A stretch of DNA of 64,000 nt. It comes from Mallotus nudiflorus. Its lineage: Eukaryota > Streptophyta > Magnoliopsida > Malpighiales > Euphorbiaceae. The position numbers and the translations under genes were made by a program. The notes under the pieces were generated by a model. That model had not been told where the DNA came from. It did not search any database and worked only from the letters and a program-made list of their open reading frames with translations. Each line of letters starts with the position of its first letter. The stretch's first letter is position 1. Below are positions 22,617 through 34,960 of the stretch, piece after piece. The stretch spans positions 2,602,501 through 2,666,500 of the forward strand of contig CANTUR010000057.1 in assembly GCA_947683625.1 (NCBI GenBank). The letters are read 5' to 3'.

Positions 22617-23776
22617 ATGCCACCATCTGTTGCTACTGCACCTCCCGTTTCAGCCAATCCCCCTATTGTGGGTACACTACCCGCTAATAATGACAATGCT
22701 GCTAGGAACATACCTACTATGGAAATGAAGTTAGAGGATATTAAGAGTTACATGGTTGAAAAGGAAAAAAAAGAATCACTTGAGCAATTTCAAGAGCTAG
22801 AATCCAAGCAAATGAAAGCATTGACTCAAAAGATATCCAAGATGGAAGAGTTGATGAGTGGATAGGGCATCAGATACTCATTTGACATTGATGATGTGAT
22901 ACAATTTGAGGAGGATAAACTGCCTGATAAATTCAAAATGCCACAGATGCAGAAGTTTGACGATACTAAAGACCCGAGGATCCACCTCAGTCAATACACA
23001 ACTACCATGAGCACCATTAAGGCTCCTTTGTTTGTGGTTACCAAGTTGTTTGTGCTATCCTTGGAGGGTATGGCTATCAATTAGTATAATGGGTTGGAGA
23101 AGTCTAGCCGAGTATATGGGAGGGAACTGTGTATCACTTTTCTAAAGCAATATGACTACAATACCAGGCTCAAAGTGTCCATCAGGGATCTAGACTTGAC
23201 CAAGGAGAAGCCTAATGAATCATTCTCAGATGTTTTACCAAGTTCATGAATAAGGCAGGATTAATGAAGAATAAGCTTGCTGAAAAAGATCAGGTTAGGA
23301 TGATAGTCCGAAATGTGTCACCTAATCTGGTTGAGAGGTTATAGATGATGAACCCTAAGACATTTATAGGCCTTTATGATGATGGATTACAAGCTAAAGA
23401 GATTGAAAGCGAGAAAAAGAAGATCAATAGAAGCACTGGAGTGAGAAATTACCTAACTAGGGGCATACAACAAGGAAATACTAGTTGGGTTGTAGGAGTC
23501 CATGCTATTTAACAACCCAAGAAATTCTCAAATTTTAACCAGCCCTTATCTAAAGTCTTGGATTGATTGATCCAAAAAGGCCTCCATAAACCTTTAACTC
23601 CCTCTAGACTACCAAACCCAAATCTCCCTTGCTTTTTCCCAAATATTTACTGTAAATTTCACCAAGTTGTTGGCCATTTCACTGACTCTTGCATGCGCCT
23701 TAAACATGAAATTCAAAGAATGTCACTAATCTACCAGGAAACTGCATCTCAAGATCAAGAAGAGAAATCACAGTAG
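22617..23776 (+). pseudogene. Tat-type gag of element E (broken)
   Basis: A proline-rich N-terminus (PPSVATAPPVSANPP) is followed by a coiled-coil-like segment (EKEKKESLEQFQELESKQMK). After a stop at 22863 come DKFKMPQMQKFDDTKDPRIHL and a capsid segment with LFVLSLEGMAIN-stop-YNGLEKSS, where the family has Trp at the stop. FLKQYDYN and NPKTFIGLYDD-like relics lie near 23345. The C-terminus at 23567-23776 has a Tat-type zinc knuckle, YCKFHQVVGHFTDSCMRLK. It would have built the virus-like particle. About six stops or shifts are present. Confidence 0.85.
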
Positions 23777-24419
23777 TCAAGTCCAAAGAATAATTAATTA
23801 TCGTAGGAAAAACCTCAATTAATAGACATAGCTCTTATCCATTGAATCTGAATACATGGTCTTTAATGTCCTAGAAGGTGGCAGCAGCATGAAGAAAATT
23901 ATGGTCTATTTCTAAATGCTGAAGGGATTTTAAAGATTTGACATGATAGGGAAATAATCTATTCTAATCATCCCCAATAAGGTTCTTGAGAAACTTCTTC
24001 ATTAAATTAAGGGTGACTTGTGTCATGATTAAGCAAATGAAAGACAGGAATGGGTGACTACCCTTTAACGAGCTATTTATACAAGCATAAAGGTTGAATC
24101 TGGATGAGATTTTTAATCTGAAGGGATTAAGATTTTATGTATGCATATCAAACTTAAATCAGAAATTATAATGGAAAAGGAGCACGGAGCTAAAGCCAAA
24201 TTTCCTATCAAAATTTCAAAAATCTGATCTAAAATGTAGAATTCTTATTAGAATTCTAGAAATCTGATTAGAAATCTATAATCCTGATCTGATTTCAAAA
24301 ATTTTTGACAAAAAAAGAGAAAAGATTCATTAAATTCTAGGGTTTGATCCAAAATAAAAGTCCATAATCCATTTAGAAAAGGGAGAATAATTCACAGGAA
24401 AAAGGAAAATACAGTCATG
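23777..24419 (+). other. Gag-to-3'-region junction of element E (pol deleted)
   Basis: The first ~150 bp may be the start of the Gag-protease linker. After that only AT-rich sequence with AATTCTTATTAGAATT-like ~20-bp repeats (24236-24300) is seen before the antisense PMD gene begins. The whole pol region expected here is absent. Confidence 0.55.
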
Positions 24420-25483
24420 AAAGCATAAGTCCTAAAGATGAAAGATCAGTCATCCTGAGCTCCAGTGTCTAACCAAGGACTCCATCCTCTAGCAGCATTG
24501 TCATTCTAATATGGGGGCATAGAAGTCTTAACATCATGACCATCAAAGCCAAGACCAGTAAGCTATTTACGAAGCCTCTCATTGTCATGCTCCAGATCTC
24601 CAGTATAACTCTGTCACATTAAGAATAGTTGAAATCATGCATACATTTGCATACTTGTTGTAAATACTAACCCTCCAACTATCTGTGATCTGTATAGTAA
24701 ATAATCTCTAGGATGAGGCGAGTCCATACAGATACTCTGCATGTGTCCGAGGGATTCGTAAAATGACATATACTAATTTAGCAATAAGTGTCAATTTATG
24801 TAGGATTGGAAATGCAAAAATGAAATTACATGTGAAGCATTAGGAGGAAAAAAATTAGGAATCTAAACTATATCAATGTACATGTGCTGCTCAACTGGAG
24901 TTTGCACCATAGGAGCCCAATAGTCCATAAACCTATCAAGCAAGGGAATATCACCCAAAATGCTACTTGAGGAAGTATCACCTCGAGCAACTCCACTATG
25001 CTAAGTAGGCTTAACCTCCTACTCAGCCCTCTCAGTGTCACCCTCAGTCTCCTCCTCCATAACAACATTAGTAGCATCTTCAACCTACACAAAAAATAAA
25101 TGACATCTACAATGATGAAAGAGAATGAAGTAAGATAGTGATAAGGAGGAATGGTGATGGAAAGCATACCTCAGCTAGATTTGGGGGAACTTGCTCTAGG
25201 AGATTCTCTTGAATATACTCCTAGTAAGGGCAAGATTGCTCAAGAAGTGTCGAAGCATCATATCCCTCAAGAGCTACTTTGAGCTCAAAACCAATTAAAC
25301 TATAACTCCTCAACATGTAAGAGGGAATAGAAGAAGGAACATGCCTCCTGGAAGGTCCCATATGATAATAATAAACACGCTCACCTAGATACCACATATG
25401 GCAACCATAACTAGGAAGCAAAATGCTTATAGTCTCAAGCCTCACAGTAGCAGTCATAAAACTATATTGCTAGATGTATTTAG

Positions 25484-27003
25484 TGTTAGGTTTCATGATT
25501 CCATATAAAGTAGAAAAATAAAATTTGAATCACAAACCCGAACCCGGATCCAAGTAATTTGATTAATTAATTAAATCTAGGGTTTTCATTTTCTTACCAT
25601 AAATGCAGAAGAGGCAAGAAATCTTGAAGGAAGAAAGGAGGCTCACTCAGGTGACACCCTACCTTGCGCTTTTAATTTAGCAGTTTGGATTTGAGACATC
25701 TCTTAAAGAATCTGTCCTCCACAAGTGTCCACATGAATATCCCTTATTTTTGAAAAATGAATATTTGTGTGCTAGCACCTTATATTGATTTTGTCATAAA
25801 TCAAGAATAAAAGAACTATGTGTTTTGTTTTCTAAATGGAGAGAAAAAGAATTTGGTGGCAGAATGAGGAGAGTGTTTAAAACCCTAGAGAATATAACAT
25901 ATTTATAGACATTTAAATTAGGGTTTCACTTACCAAACAACCTTTTGGTAATTTCTCACTTATTCTTATTCTGATTTTATTTAAAATTAAATCAAAAATA
26001 ATATGCTATTTATTTAAGATAACATTTACCTTAAATAAATAAGTATTTTATTTATTTATTTCCATAGAGCTTATTTGGGCTTGTCAAACCCATTTTTATT
26101 TTGGGCTAATTCAAAGTGTGTGACCTTGTAGGTTCATATGACATTGGTAGTGGGCCTTAAATCTCTATTTAGGCCTACAAGTTACAAGTGGCCTCTGGTA
26201 AGACATTGTGACCACCCAAGTCATGTGAAGTCAATGATCCGTCATAACCTAATATATAGTAAAGATTCTAGTCCCTTCATCATATGATATCTTGATTGAA
26301 TATAAGGCATATATTATGTCATCCTTATAGAATTCAATCATATAATTTCTTGATTATAAGTAGACTAAAAATGATAACTCTTTATTTATTTAATTTAGTA
26401 AGGCCATGCATTTTCCTCAACCTATCTTATTAAGGGGCCCATAAATATCTTAATCATATTAAATGAGGGACAAATTCCTTCTCAATCACTCACATTTCTC
26501 ACATAACTCATTTTATACCCAACAATGGCCTATTTTATCATTCGGTTAAAGATAATGTTATATTATATCAAAATATAAAATAGTTATGTAGAAATCCATG
26601 GTGATTTTAAGGTCAGAGGACTAAGCCAATATTACTATGATAAGAATTACTTATGACAATTATCTATGTAGTACTCTCATTATAGGTCAATCCAGCACTT
26701 TATTTCTCAAGTAAGTACCTATGAGTTGACTTAATATCTCATGTTCATGATTAGTAAAACATAATCATTAATCAACACCATACTAGCCATAATTCATTGT
26801 TATGACTAGGGATAATTTGAATATAACTCATATATAATCTAAGAGTTTTACTATCAAGTCACATACTTAATGACCTTAGAAAGAATTAACTATTCAAGTA
26901 ATTATTATAACATAAAATGATAATGAAAAATGCCTCTTTATTAAATAAAATGATAAAGTCAAAACATGGTCATTCATGATTGACCTAGTACATATCACTA
27001 ACA
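25484..27003 (-). mobile_element. Solo-LTR-like insertion in the PMD gene of E
   Basis: The ends are TGTTAG...CTAACA; 1520 bp. It is flanked by TTTAG (25479-25483) and TTCAG (27004-27008), one transition apart. The homologous PMD copy in D/F (near 45000) lacks the insert. On the minus strand a TATA box (TCTATAAATATG, near 25893-25904) is followed by a leader, suggesting minus orientation. The terminal TGTTAG and overall style suggest Ty1/copia, but no second copy or coding region confirms the superfamily. Confidence 0.7.
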
Positions 27004-28158
27004 TTCAGCACCCACCAGCCAATCTGATCTGACTTGTAAATTCATTTGAATAAATTTTATTTAACTTTTACAACTGATTAAATGATAATAGTTAAATTTA
27101 TCTTACTAGGTCTCATTTTAAAGAGTTTAGCTAGTCCCAATAAGTTTACAGGTCATACTTAACACTAGCAAGACAAGAAAAACCTTATCTCTGCATCAAT
27201 GGAAGACTCCTTTTAAAGCTAATATCGCTAGATCCTCAAATCACCTTGATCCCAATGCCCCAGATCTAAAAAGGAAAAGATAATTAAAATGAAAAAGAGT
27301 TATAAAAGAGCAAAATTTAAAAAGGAGTAGAAGACACAAAGGAGGTGTATATGCAAAATGTGCCAAAAGCTTCACATCATCACAACACCTCTACAGACAG
27401 TATCCAGTCTATAGTAGAGATATGCAAGAGTTGCAGATCCCCAATCGAAAGTAATGACTCTAATAAGATCCTAAAGGGGACCAAGAAGCATAATGTTAAC
27501 CCCATGACCAGTCTCACAGTAGAGGGTAGTGCCTAGCAATATCAATAAGAAGCATCTTGCCTTTTGAAGGATCTGGTGAGGTATGGTAGTGGGTAATCTT
27601 TGGAAACCTTGAGAAGAGAAGAAAGATGCATGTTATTCCGAATCTTCCATGTTGGAGCAAACCCAAGCAAGTCATGAATACAAAGACTCCTAGCATCCTT
27701 AGGAAGTGTGCAGTAATGGATATAAAAAAGAACTAGGGTACCCCCGAAGGTGATCCCAATGATAGTAGAGAAGCTCATAAGAGAAATACTAAGCTCACCC
27801 ACTTACGTGTGTGGAAGGTGTGAGTAGTATCCATCTACCTCTCGATAAGAGCAAAAAGTGAATAGTGATTTAACCTACCTAAAGCAATCGACAAAGCAGG
27901 AGTGAAGTGTTAGAAGCCATATGCCCACATGTGTTGTACTGCCTCTCCCGATAAATCATTAAAGAGTTCTTGAGCCAAGTGAAAATAACTCAAGAATTTC
28001 AATGGTTTCTGAATAAAATTTAAAAAATGACAAGATTACCTTCCTTACTAACTTTTGTTTATTTTAATTTCTATCTTTAACAAAAAAAGGTCAGAAGACT
28101 ATATTTCCGATCAAAAATTCAGATTTTTAATCGAATTTCTAGATTTCTTATCGGAAAT

Positions 28159-29462
28159 TGATGAGTGTGAAAAATGCATCTCATTAAGTAGTCTTTGTGT
28201 TAGGAAAAATGCAATTTCAATCAAGTTTGTGTTCTTTTATTTAGTTTTTATTTAGTTGAGTACTTAATGCATATCTTTTATGTTTATTTATTTTTGGTTG
28301 ATTTTTATGTATTTAAGGAAGTCAAAGAACAATAAAGAAAGGTTACATGGGAGCCGTGAGCACTTGAAGTGAGCCTAAAAAGTAATGGAGGTCAATATGT
28401 TGAAATGCTGAAAAAGTGATGTGCAAATGCACATGGTCGTGCGACCTGGTGATTGGAAAATTCAGAGTCAAATTTAATTGCTGACTCATGAGGGACAATA
28501 TGGAGATTTTGCATGGTTGTAACCCTAGGGCTAAAAATTAGGGTTTTATACAGGGGTAGCCACTAGAAACAAGGGGGAAGAAGATTATTATTCATCACTT
28601 TTGATATACATATTTTTTGAGAGCAGTTTTGAAAAACAAGGATTTTTCTTACTTATGTTAGTTTGGAGATTAGAGAATAAGAATTGACGAACATCAAGCT
28701 TCCTATTGAATATGGGGTTTCTTCTATTCAATTCTGTTTATTCATTCTTAATTTTAATTTAATGATGATGTCTATTTTCTTTTATTCTTCTTCTTTGTCT
28801 CTTACAATTAACATTAGTAGCTAAATTCTTAGCAAGGGTTCTTGTTGCAATTCAACCATGGGCTAATCATAATTAAACCTAGGCCATTAATCTAGATCCT
28901 TTGGTTGTTGTTGAACTTAATGTCTTCTTAGGATTGATCACTCTTTGATTGAATATACACAATAAAACTTGATCGAGAGATGGGTTGAATTGGATTTAAA
29001 CAATAACCTGTTAGATGCTTTTTTAGTTGAGAAACACTTAAGCAGCTAATATTGATTAAGGGTTGGTGCTTAAACTAGGTTAACCAAACACTTAGTAGGT
29101 GAGAGTTTTAAATCTAAGAACGTCAATTTACTTGGTTAATCATAGGGTTATCTTCGGAGGAAAGCCTATGATTCTAGGGAAACCCTTAAATTGGATTAAG
29201 GTTAGGTATGGCTTAGCAGTAAATTGATTTTAAATAAAGGTTGAATTAGTAATAAGAACCCTAGCTCTCTAAAGTGATTGTTATTTCATTGTGATTTTTT
29301 TGTGCTTTGTCTTAGTTTAATTTTTAGTTTAATTCAAAATACCCTTTTTCATTGTTTAAAGAAACAAACACAACTAGTATCATTGTAGTCAATCTATAAT
29401 CTCTATAGGATCGATATTTGATTACTACTTGTACGAATCTGTATACTTACAGAAACCCATCA
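28159..29462 (+). repeat. 5' LTR of the nested Athila element
   Basis: TGATGAGTG...AACCCATCA, 1304 bp. A TATA-like TTTTATA lies near 28543-28549. Compared with the 3' LTR it lacks ~20 bp of one arm of the cacatggtcgtgc-type palindrome near 28420 and a T-rich stretch near 28290. Confidence 0.95.
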
Positions 29463-29468
29463 ATTTTT

Positions 29469-29486
29469 TAGCGCCATTACCGGGGA
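29469..29486 (+). promoter_or_regulatory. Primer-binding site of the nested Athila element (tRNA-Asp type)
   Basis: TAGCGCCATTACCGGGGA differs from the tRNA-Asp complement TGGCGCCGTTGCCGGGGA at three G-to-A positions. It lies six bases after the LTR. Confidence 0.9.
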
Positions 29487-29548
29487 TTGCCAAATTGATA
29501 TTATTGAGAAGTTTATGTTGTTTGATTTAGATGTTATTTTTTACTTTT

Positions 29549-29551
<3 letters not shown>

Positions 29552-29597
<46 letters not shown>
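29552..29597. repeat. (TA)n microsatellite
   Basis: About 23 uninterrupted TA dinucleotides in the leader of the Athila element. Confidence 0.98.
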
Positions 29598-29599
<2 letters not shown>

Positions 29600-29629
29600 G
29601 TTTTATAGGAATTCTTGTTGTTGCATGCA

Positions 29630-30890
29630 TAGAATGCGTGGTGCAAGCAGACAAGGAGTCCAGTTAATACCACTTGATTTAGAGATTGAGAAAAATATTC
29701 ATAGAAGGAGAAGACAGAATAGAGATAGGATGAACGGAGGGGAAGCACACAATGGGCATGATGGCCAAAACTATAAGGGACTTTGTGAGTCCCAATGTCT
29801 AAGGGGACCAAACTCCGATTGTGAGGCTGGCGGTTGCTGCAAACAACTTTGAAATCAAACCCGCCATGATCTAAATTATTCAAAACTCACAGTTTAGTGG
29901 CTTACCACATGAGGATCTCATTGGTCACATGACAAGATTTTTGGAGTATTGTTCGACCTTCAAGATGAATGGAGTATAGCTAGAAGCAATTAGGCTCATC
30001 CTTTTTCCATTTTCATTGATGGATAGAGTAAAAAGATGGTTCACTAGCTTGGCACCTAACTCCATAAACAAATGGCAGGAGTTGTATATAGCCTTTTTCA
30101 ATAAGTACTTTCCACCAACTAAAGTACTCAAAATCAGAAATGAAATTAACTCTTTCTATCAAAGAGATGATGAAAGTTTTTATGAGTGCTAGGATAATGT
30201 CCCTTCAAGGATCTTTAGTGACAATGTCCACCATAGTTGATTCCTTCATGGGATTTAGCACAGTCTTTTTACAAGGGTGTCAATCCCGCAGTGAGAGCAA
30301 ACATAGATGCATTAGCAAGAGGAATTATCATGTCTAAGACACTAAAAGATGCCTTGGAGCTTTTTGAAGAAATGGCTACTACCCAAAGCCTCTGGTCCAA
30401 TGAGAGAGATATTCCAAAGAGAGGGGGAGCAATTAAAGTTGACAGTTTAATGATGTTAAATGCAAAGATGGATGCTTTATCTAAAAGAACGAATAAAATG
30501 AATATTAATGCCATATCTAACTTGTCTTCCTCTTGTGAATTATTTCAGGGTAGTCATCCAACTATAAAGTGTCAGATGATGCAAAGCTTGTCCATGGGGA
30601 ATGTAAACTTTATGAAAAACTTTAAAGGACAGCAGAACCAAGTGCACAACAGAACCTATAATCCAAGTTGGAGAAATCATCCTAATTTCTCTTAGAGCAA
30701 TCAAGGGAACAACCAGTGGAGGTCACAAGTACCATATAGTTTTGTAGGGCATAATGTGCAACACCAGCAACCAAATTACCATCAAGAAAAAAAAATTCAT
30801 CTTCTGGGAGTTCTTTAGAGAGCAAGTTGGAGAAGTTCATGGATGTGATGTCCACAAAAATGAATTAACAAGATGAAGCTACAAAAAGGT
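29630..30890 (+). pseudogene. Athila gag (broken)
   Basis: An arginine-rich N-terminus starts at about 29625. The capsid follows from about 29890: GLPHEDLIGHMTRFLEYCSTFKMNGV-stop, then LILFPFSLMDRVKRWFTSL and KYFPPTKV. The frame changes near 30237, then runs WDLAQSFYKGVNPAVRANIDAL and LFEEMATTQSLW (30237-30695). A zinc-knuckle relic, CELFQGSHPTIKC, has Phe in place of the second Cys, and NPSWRNHPNFS follows. Stops replace Gln or Trp at several sites (CAG or TGG to TAG). Gag would assemble the particle and bind RNA. Confidence 0.9.
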
Positions 30891-31072
30891 TCTAAGGTAG
30901 ATTTGAGTAAATGTATAAAGACACTCAGTTGATGTTCAAGAACCACTCTTCCTCTATTCATAATTTAGAGGTGCAAATGGGGCAGTTGGCAAATTCTTTA
31001 TCAATGAGGAATCAAGGTTCTTTGCCAAGCAACACTGAGAAGAATCCAAAAGAATAGTTAAAGGCTATTACC

Positions 31073-31897
31073 TTGAGAAGTGGAACAGAGATACAAATCC
31101 CAAAAGCAATAATAGAATATGAGCAGGAAAAGAATAAGGAAGAGGAGAAAGAGCAAGAGGATGAATGGGTTAAAGTGCAAATAGATGAGAAGCTGCAAGA
31201 TGATAATAATAATAAGGAACAAGTAGTGGAGAAACCTACACCACCACTAATGAAACCTTACAAACCTCCAGCTCTATATCCTCAAGGACTAAAGAAACAA
31301 GAGCATGATCAACAATTTGCTAAATTTCTAAAGAGGTTTAAAGCACTTCACATCAACATGTCTCTGGTGGAATGTCTTTTGCAAATGCCTAAGTACACTA
31401 AATATCTCAAGGAATTGATTTCCAACAAAAAGAAGTTGCAAGAATATGAGACCATCACACTCACAAAAGAGTGTAGCGCTATTATCTCGAAGAAACTTCC
31501 CTTAAAAAGGAAGCATCCAGGGAGTCTCACTATTCCTTGTTCTGTGGGAAATTTAAATTTTGAAAGAGCTTTATGTGATTCTGGAGCTTCAATTAATCTT
31601 ATGCCTTTATCTGTTTATAGGAAATTGGGATTAGGTGAAGTAAAACCTACAAGCATTTGATTGTAACTTGCAGATAGGACAATGAAGGAACCATAAGGGA
31701 TAGTGGAGGATGTGTTAGTAAGGGCTGGAAAATTTATTTTTCCAGTGGATTTTGTAGTCCTTGACTTTGAAGAAGATGAGGAGGTTCCACTAATCCTTGG
31801 TATGCCATTCCTTTACACTGCTAGAAAAATAATTGATGTCTATGATGGAACTCTTATATTAAGAGTGGGGGATGAGAGCTGTCAGTTTAATATCTAA
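31073..31897 (+). pseudogene. Athila Gag-Pro linker and aspartic protease (one stop)
   Basis: 31073-31660 is a 195-residue open stretch with an acidic linker (KNKEEEKEQEDEW), then PPLMKPYKPPALYPQ, QFAKFLKRFKALHINM and LTIPCSVGN. The protease active site is CDSGASINLMP (about 31573-31605). After a short break with stops the flap and C-terminal part continue at 31703-31897 with VDFVVLDFEED and PLILGMPFL. The catalytic Asp-Ser-Gly is intact. Stops between the halves prevent a complete protein. Confidence 0.9.
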
Positions 31898-32198
31898 GAG
31901 ACTATGAAATATCCCTATGATGAAGATTTTTGCATGCAAGTTGAATTCATTGATGAATGTGTGAATGAAGTCCAATGATGGAGGTTGGCATGGTCTTTAG
32001 AAGTTGAGAATATTGAGAACCGCTTACAAGTACAATCTTCTCAAGAAGAAGTGACTCTCAAATACCCACACCAACCACACATACAACTACCAAACACTGA
32101 ACCACACCACCCTTAATCATAAAACCACCAAAACTAGACTTGAAGTTGTTACCTCAAATTTAAGATACACTTTTCTTGGTGGTGACCAAACTTTATCT

Positions 32199-33136
32199 AT
32201 GATTATATCTTCTAAACTTAGCAAAGAGCAAGAGGATTTATTGGTAAACATGCTGAAGAGAAAAATAAAGGCAATCGATTGGCAGATTTCGAATATAAGA
32301 GGAATAAGTCCCTCTTATTGCATGCATAAGATTTTGATGGAGGATGGACACAAGCCAACCATTGAAAGACAGAGGAGGCTTAACCCGAACATGCAAGAGT
32401 TGGTAAAGAAAGAAGTGGTCAAACTACTTGATGCAGGAATTATTTATCCAATCTTTGAAAATTCTTGGGTTAGCCCAATTCAGTGTGTGCCGAAGAAGGG
32501 GGGAATAATGATTATGCAAAATATAGAAGGAGAGTTTGTTCCTACAAGAGTTGTGAATGGATGGAGAGTGTGCATTGATTATAGGAAACTAAACTCATCC
32601 ATAAGGAAAGACCATTTCCTATTACCCTTTATTGATCAAATGTTGGAGTGGATAGTAGGACATGCTTTGTACTATTTCCTAGATGGTTATTCAGGCTACA
32701 ATCAAATTGCAATAGCTCTAAAAGATCAAGAGAAGACCACCTTTAGATGTCCTTATGGCACATTTGCATACAGGAGGATGCCATTTGGGTTATGTAATGC
32801 TCCTGTAACTTTTCAGAGATGTATGATGGCTATATTTGCAGATTTAGTGGAGGAGATCATGGATGTTTTCATGGATGATTTTTTTGTCTATGGAAATTCA
32901 TTTGAAGGATGTCTAAGAAATTAGGATCAAGTTCTAGCACGTTGTGAGGAAATAAATTTGGTGCTGAATTGGAAAAAGTGCCATTTCATGGTAGATGAAG
33001 GTATTGTACTTGGACACAAGATTTTAGCTTAAGGCATTTAGGTTGATAAAGCAAAGGTAGAGGCAATTGAGAAGCTATAGTACCGCATAAATGTTAAAGG
33101 AGTCAAGAGTTTTCTTGGTCATGCAGGCTTCTATAG
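32199..33136 (+). pseudogene. Athila reverse transcriptase (one large open segment, then stops)
   Basis: 32199-32924 is open for 241 residues: ISPSYCMHKILMEDGHKPTIE, RRLNPNMQELVKKEVVKLLDAG, WVSPIQCVPKKGG, WRVCIDYRKLNSSIRKDHF, YYFLDGYSGYNQI, RMPFGLCNAPVTFQRCM and the catalytic box VFMDDF, where the usual form is FxDDF/YxDD. A stop at 32922 precedes the thumb (DQVLARCEEINLVLNWKKCHFMV, GHKIL, IEKL, GVKSFLGHAGFYR), which contains more stops. Confidence 0.93.
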
Positions 33137-33766
33137 GTGATTTATCAAAGATTTCTCAAAAATCTCAAAACCCCTTTTGTAAGTTACTTGAAAAAGATTC
33201 ACCTTTTGATTTTACTGATGACTGCAAATTGGCTTTTTGACAGGTTGAAACAAGCACTTGTTTCTACTCCTGTAGTGATGGCACCAGATTGGAGTCTACC
33301 ATTTGTGTTGATGTATAATGCCAGTGATCATGCAATAGGAGTCGTTCTTAGCCAAAAAAAAAAGGAGAATAGGTTGCATGTGATCTATTAAACGAGCCAA
33401 ACATTGACAGATATTTAGTTGAATTATGCTACTATAGAAAAGGAGATGCTGGCTATTATATTTGCTTTTGATAAGTTCATATCATACCTCCTTGGATCTA
33501 AGGCAATTGTATACACAGATCATGCAGCATTGAAGTATTTAATGAACAAAAAGGATTCAAAACCAAGGCTCATGAGATGGGTACTGTTGCTACAAGAGTT
33601 TGATATTGAGATCAAAGATAAGAAAGGAGCTGAAAATGTAGTAGCTAATCATCTTTCAAGGTTGGAGTTGAAACACGAGGAAAGTGATAAGCAAGAGCCT
33701 ATCAAGGAGATGTTTCCTGATGAAATGCTTTTCACTGTAGGATTTATGGGTGCTCCTTTGGTTTGC
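33137..33766 (+). pseudogene. Athila RNase H (broken)
   Basis: After a frame change, FDRLKQALVSTPVVMAPDWSLPF and MYNASDHAIGVVLSQ follow; the family has CDASD, so the first catalytic Asp has become Asn. A stop near 33390 is followed by LNYATIEKEMLAIIFAFDKF, YTDHAALKYLMNKKDSKPR and LLLQEFDIEIKDKKGAENV. Glu of TEKE-type and Asp of TDH remain. It ends near a stop at 33767. Confidence 0.9.
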
Positions 33767-33859
33767 TGATATAGCAAATTTTTTGTCAGTGAGTGAAATT
33801 CCAAAAAATTTCACTCCTCAATAAAAGAAAAAGTTGATTCCTGATGCTAAGTTCTACAT

Positions 33860-34960
33860 TTGTGATGAGCCATTCTTATGGAAACTATGCAACAATGGCA
33901 TAGTCAGGAGATGTGTAACAAATGAGGAAGCAGGAGACATCTTACAACACTATAATGGGAGGGTCAATGGTGGACATTATGGACCACAATGAATAGCTGC
34001 TAAGGTTCTTCAAACAGGGTTCTATTGGCCGATAATTTTTCAAAATGCTAGAGATTTTATAATGTATTGTGATGCATGCCAAAGCAGTGGAAACATTTCA
34101 AAGAAGGATGAAATGCTCTAATCTGGAATTCTAGAGGTGGAAATTTTTTATGTTTGCAGCATTGATTCCATGGGACCATTTCTAGCGTCAGATGGTAACA
34201 AGTATATTCTTGTTTGTGTGGATTATGTTTCCAAGTGGGTAGAAGCTCAAGCATGCACATTCAATGATGCAAGGGTTGTTTGCAAGTTCTTAAAAAAGCT
34301 ATTCTCTCAATTTGGAATGCCTTGAATCATCATAAGCTATGGTGTGAAGCACAGGGTAGCCACACCTTATCACCCACAAACTAGTGGCCAAGTTAAGGTG
34401 AGTAATAGGGAGTTGAAGAATATTTTGGAGAGAACAGTAAGTAAGTCAAGGAAAGAATGGGAAGGAAGCTTGATGATGCTTTGTGGGCATATAGAATAGC
34501 TTATAAAACACCTCTTGGGATGTCTCCCTTTAGGGTGGTTTATGGCAAAGCATGTTATCTTCCCATTGAGATTGAAAACAAGGCCTACTGGGCAGTGAAA
34601 GCCTTGAATTTTGACTTCAAGAAGTCAGTAGAGAGAAGAATGTTATAGTTGAATGAACTTGAAGAGATAAAGGAAGCTACTTATGAAAATTCAAGGATTT
34701 ATAAAGAACATACTAAGAGATGGCATGATGCAAGAGTAAGAATCAAAGAGTTTAAGGAAGGTGATCAAGTTTTATTGTTCAACTCATGTCTCATATTGTT
34801 TCCTGGAAAGTTGAAAAGTAGATGGATAGGGCCGTATACAGTGACTCATTCATATTCTCATAGAGCTGTGGAATTGAGCAACACAAGAGGAGACACATTC
34901 AAAGTGAATGGGCAAAGGTTAAAGTTATACCATGGAAGCACATTTGAGGAGTTCCATTAA
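33860..34960 (+). pseudogene. Athila integrase with a deletion across the second catalytic Asp
   Basis: Zinc-binding relics lie at 33900-34080 (GGHYGPQ-like, then CDACQSSGN-like). The core opens at 34137 with DSMGPFLASDGNKYILVCVDYVSKWVEAQA, then FLKKLFSQFGMP-stop-IIS. The text then jumps to YGVKHRVATPYHPQTSGQVKVSNREL. The family has about 17 further residues here, including DGGTHF with the second Asp, and these are missing. After a frameshift, 34457-34648 gives DDALWAYRIAYKTPLGMSPFRVVYGK. The C-terminal part is 34649-34960 (GDQVLLFNS, GKLKSRWIGPYTV, VNGQRLKLYHG). Confidence 0.92.

Noticed and set aside
29551..29883. 110-codon minus-strand frame
   Set aside because: It is antisense to gag and runs into the TA microsatellite, giving an alternating Ile-Tyr tail.
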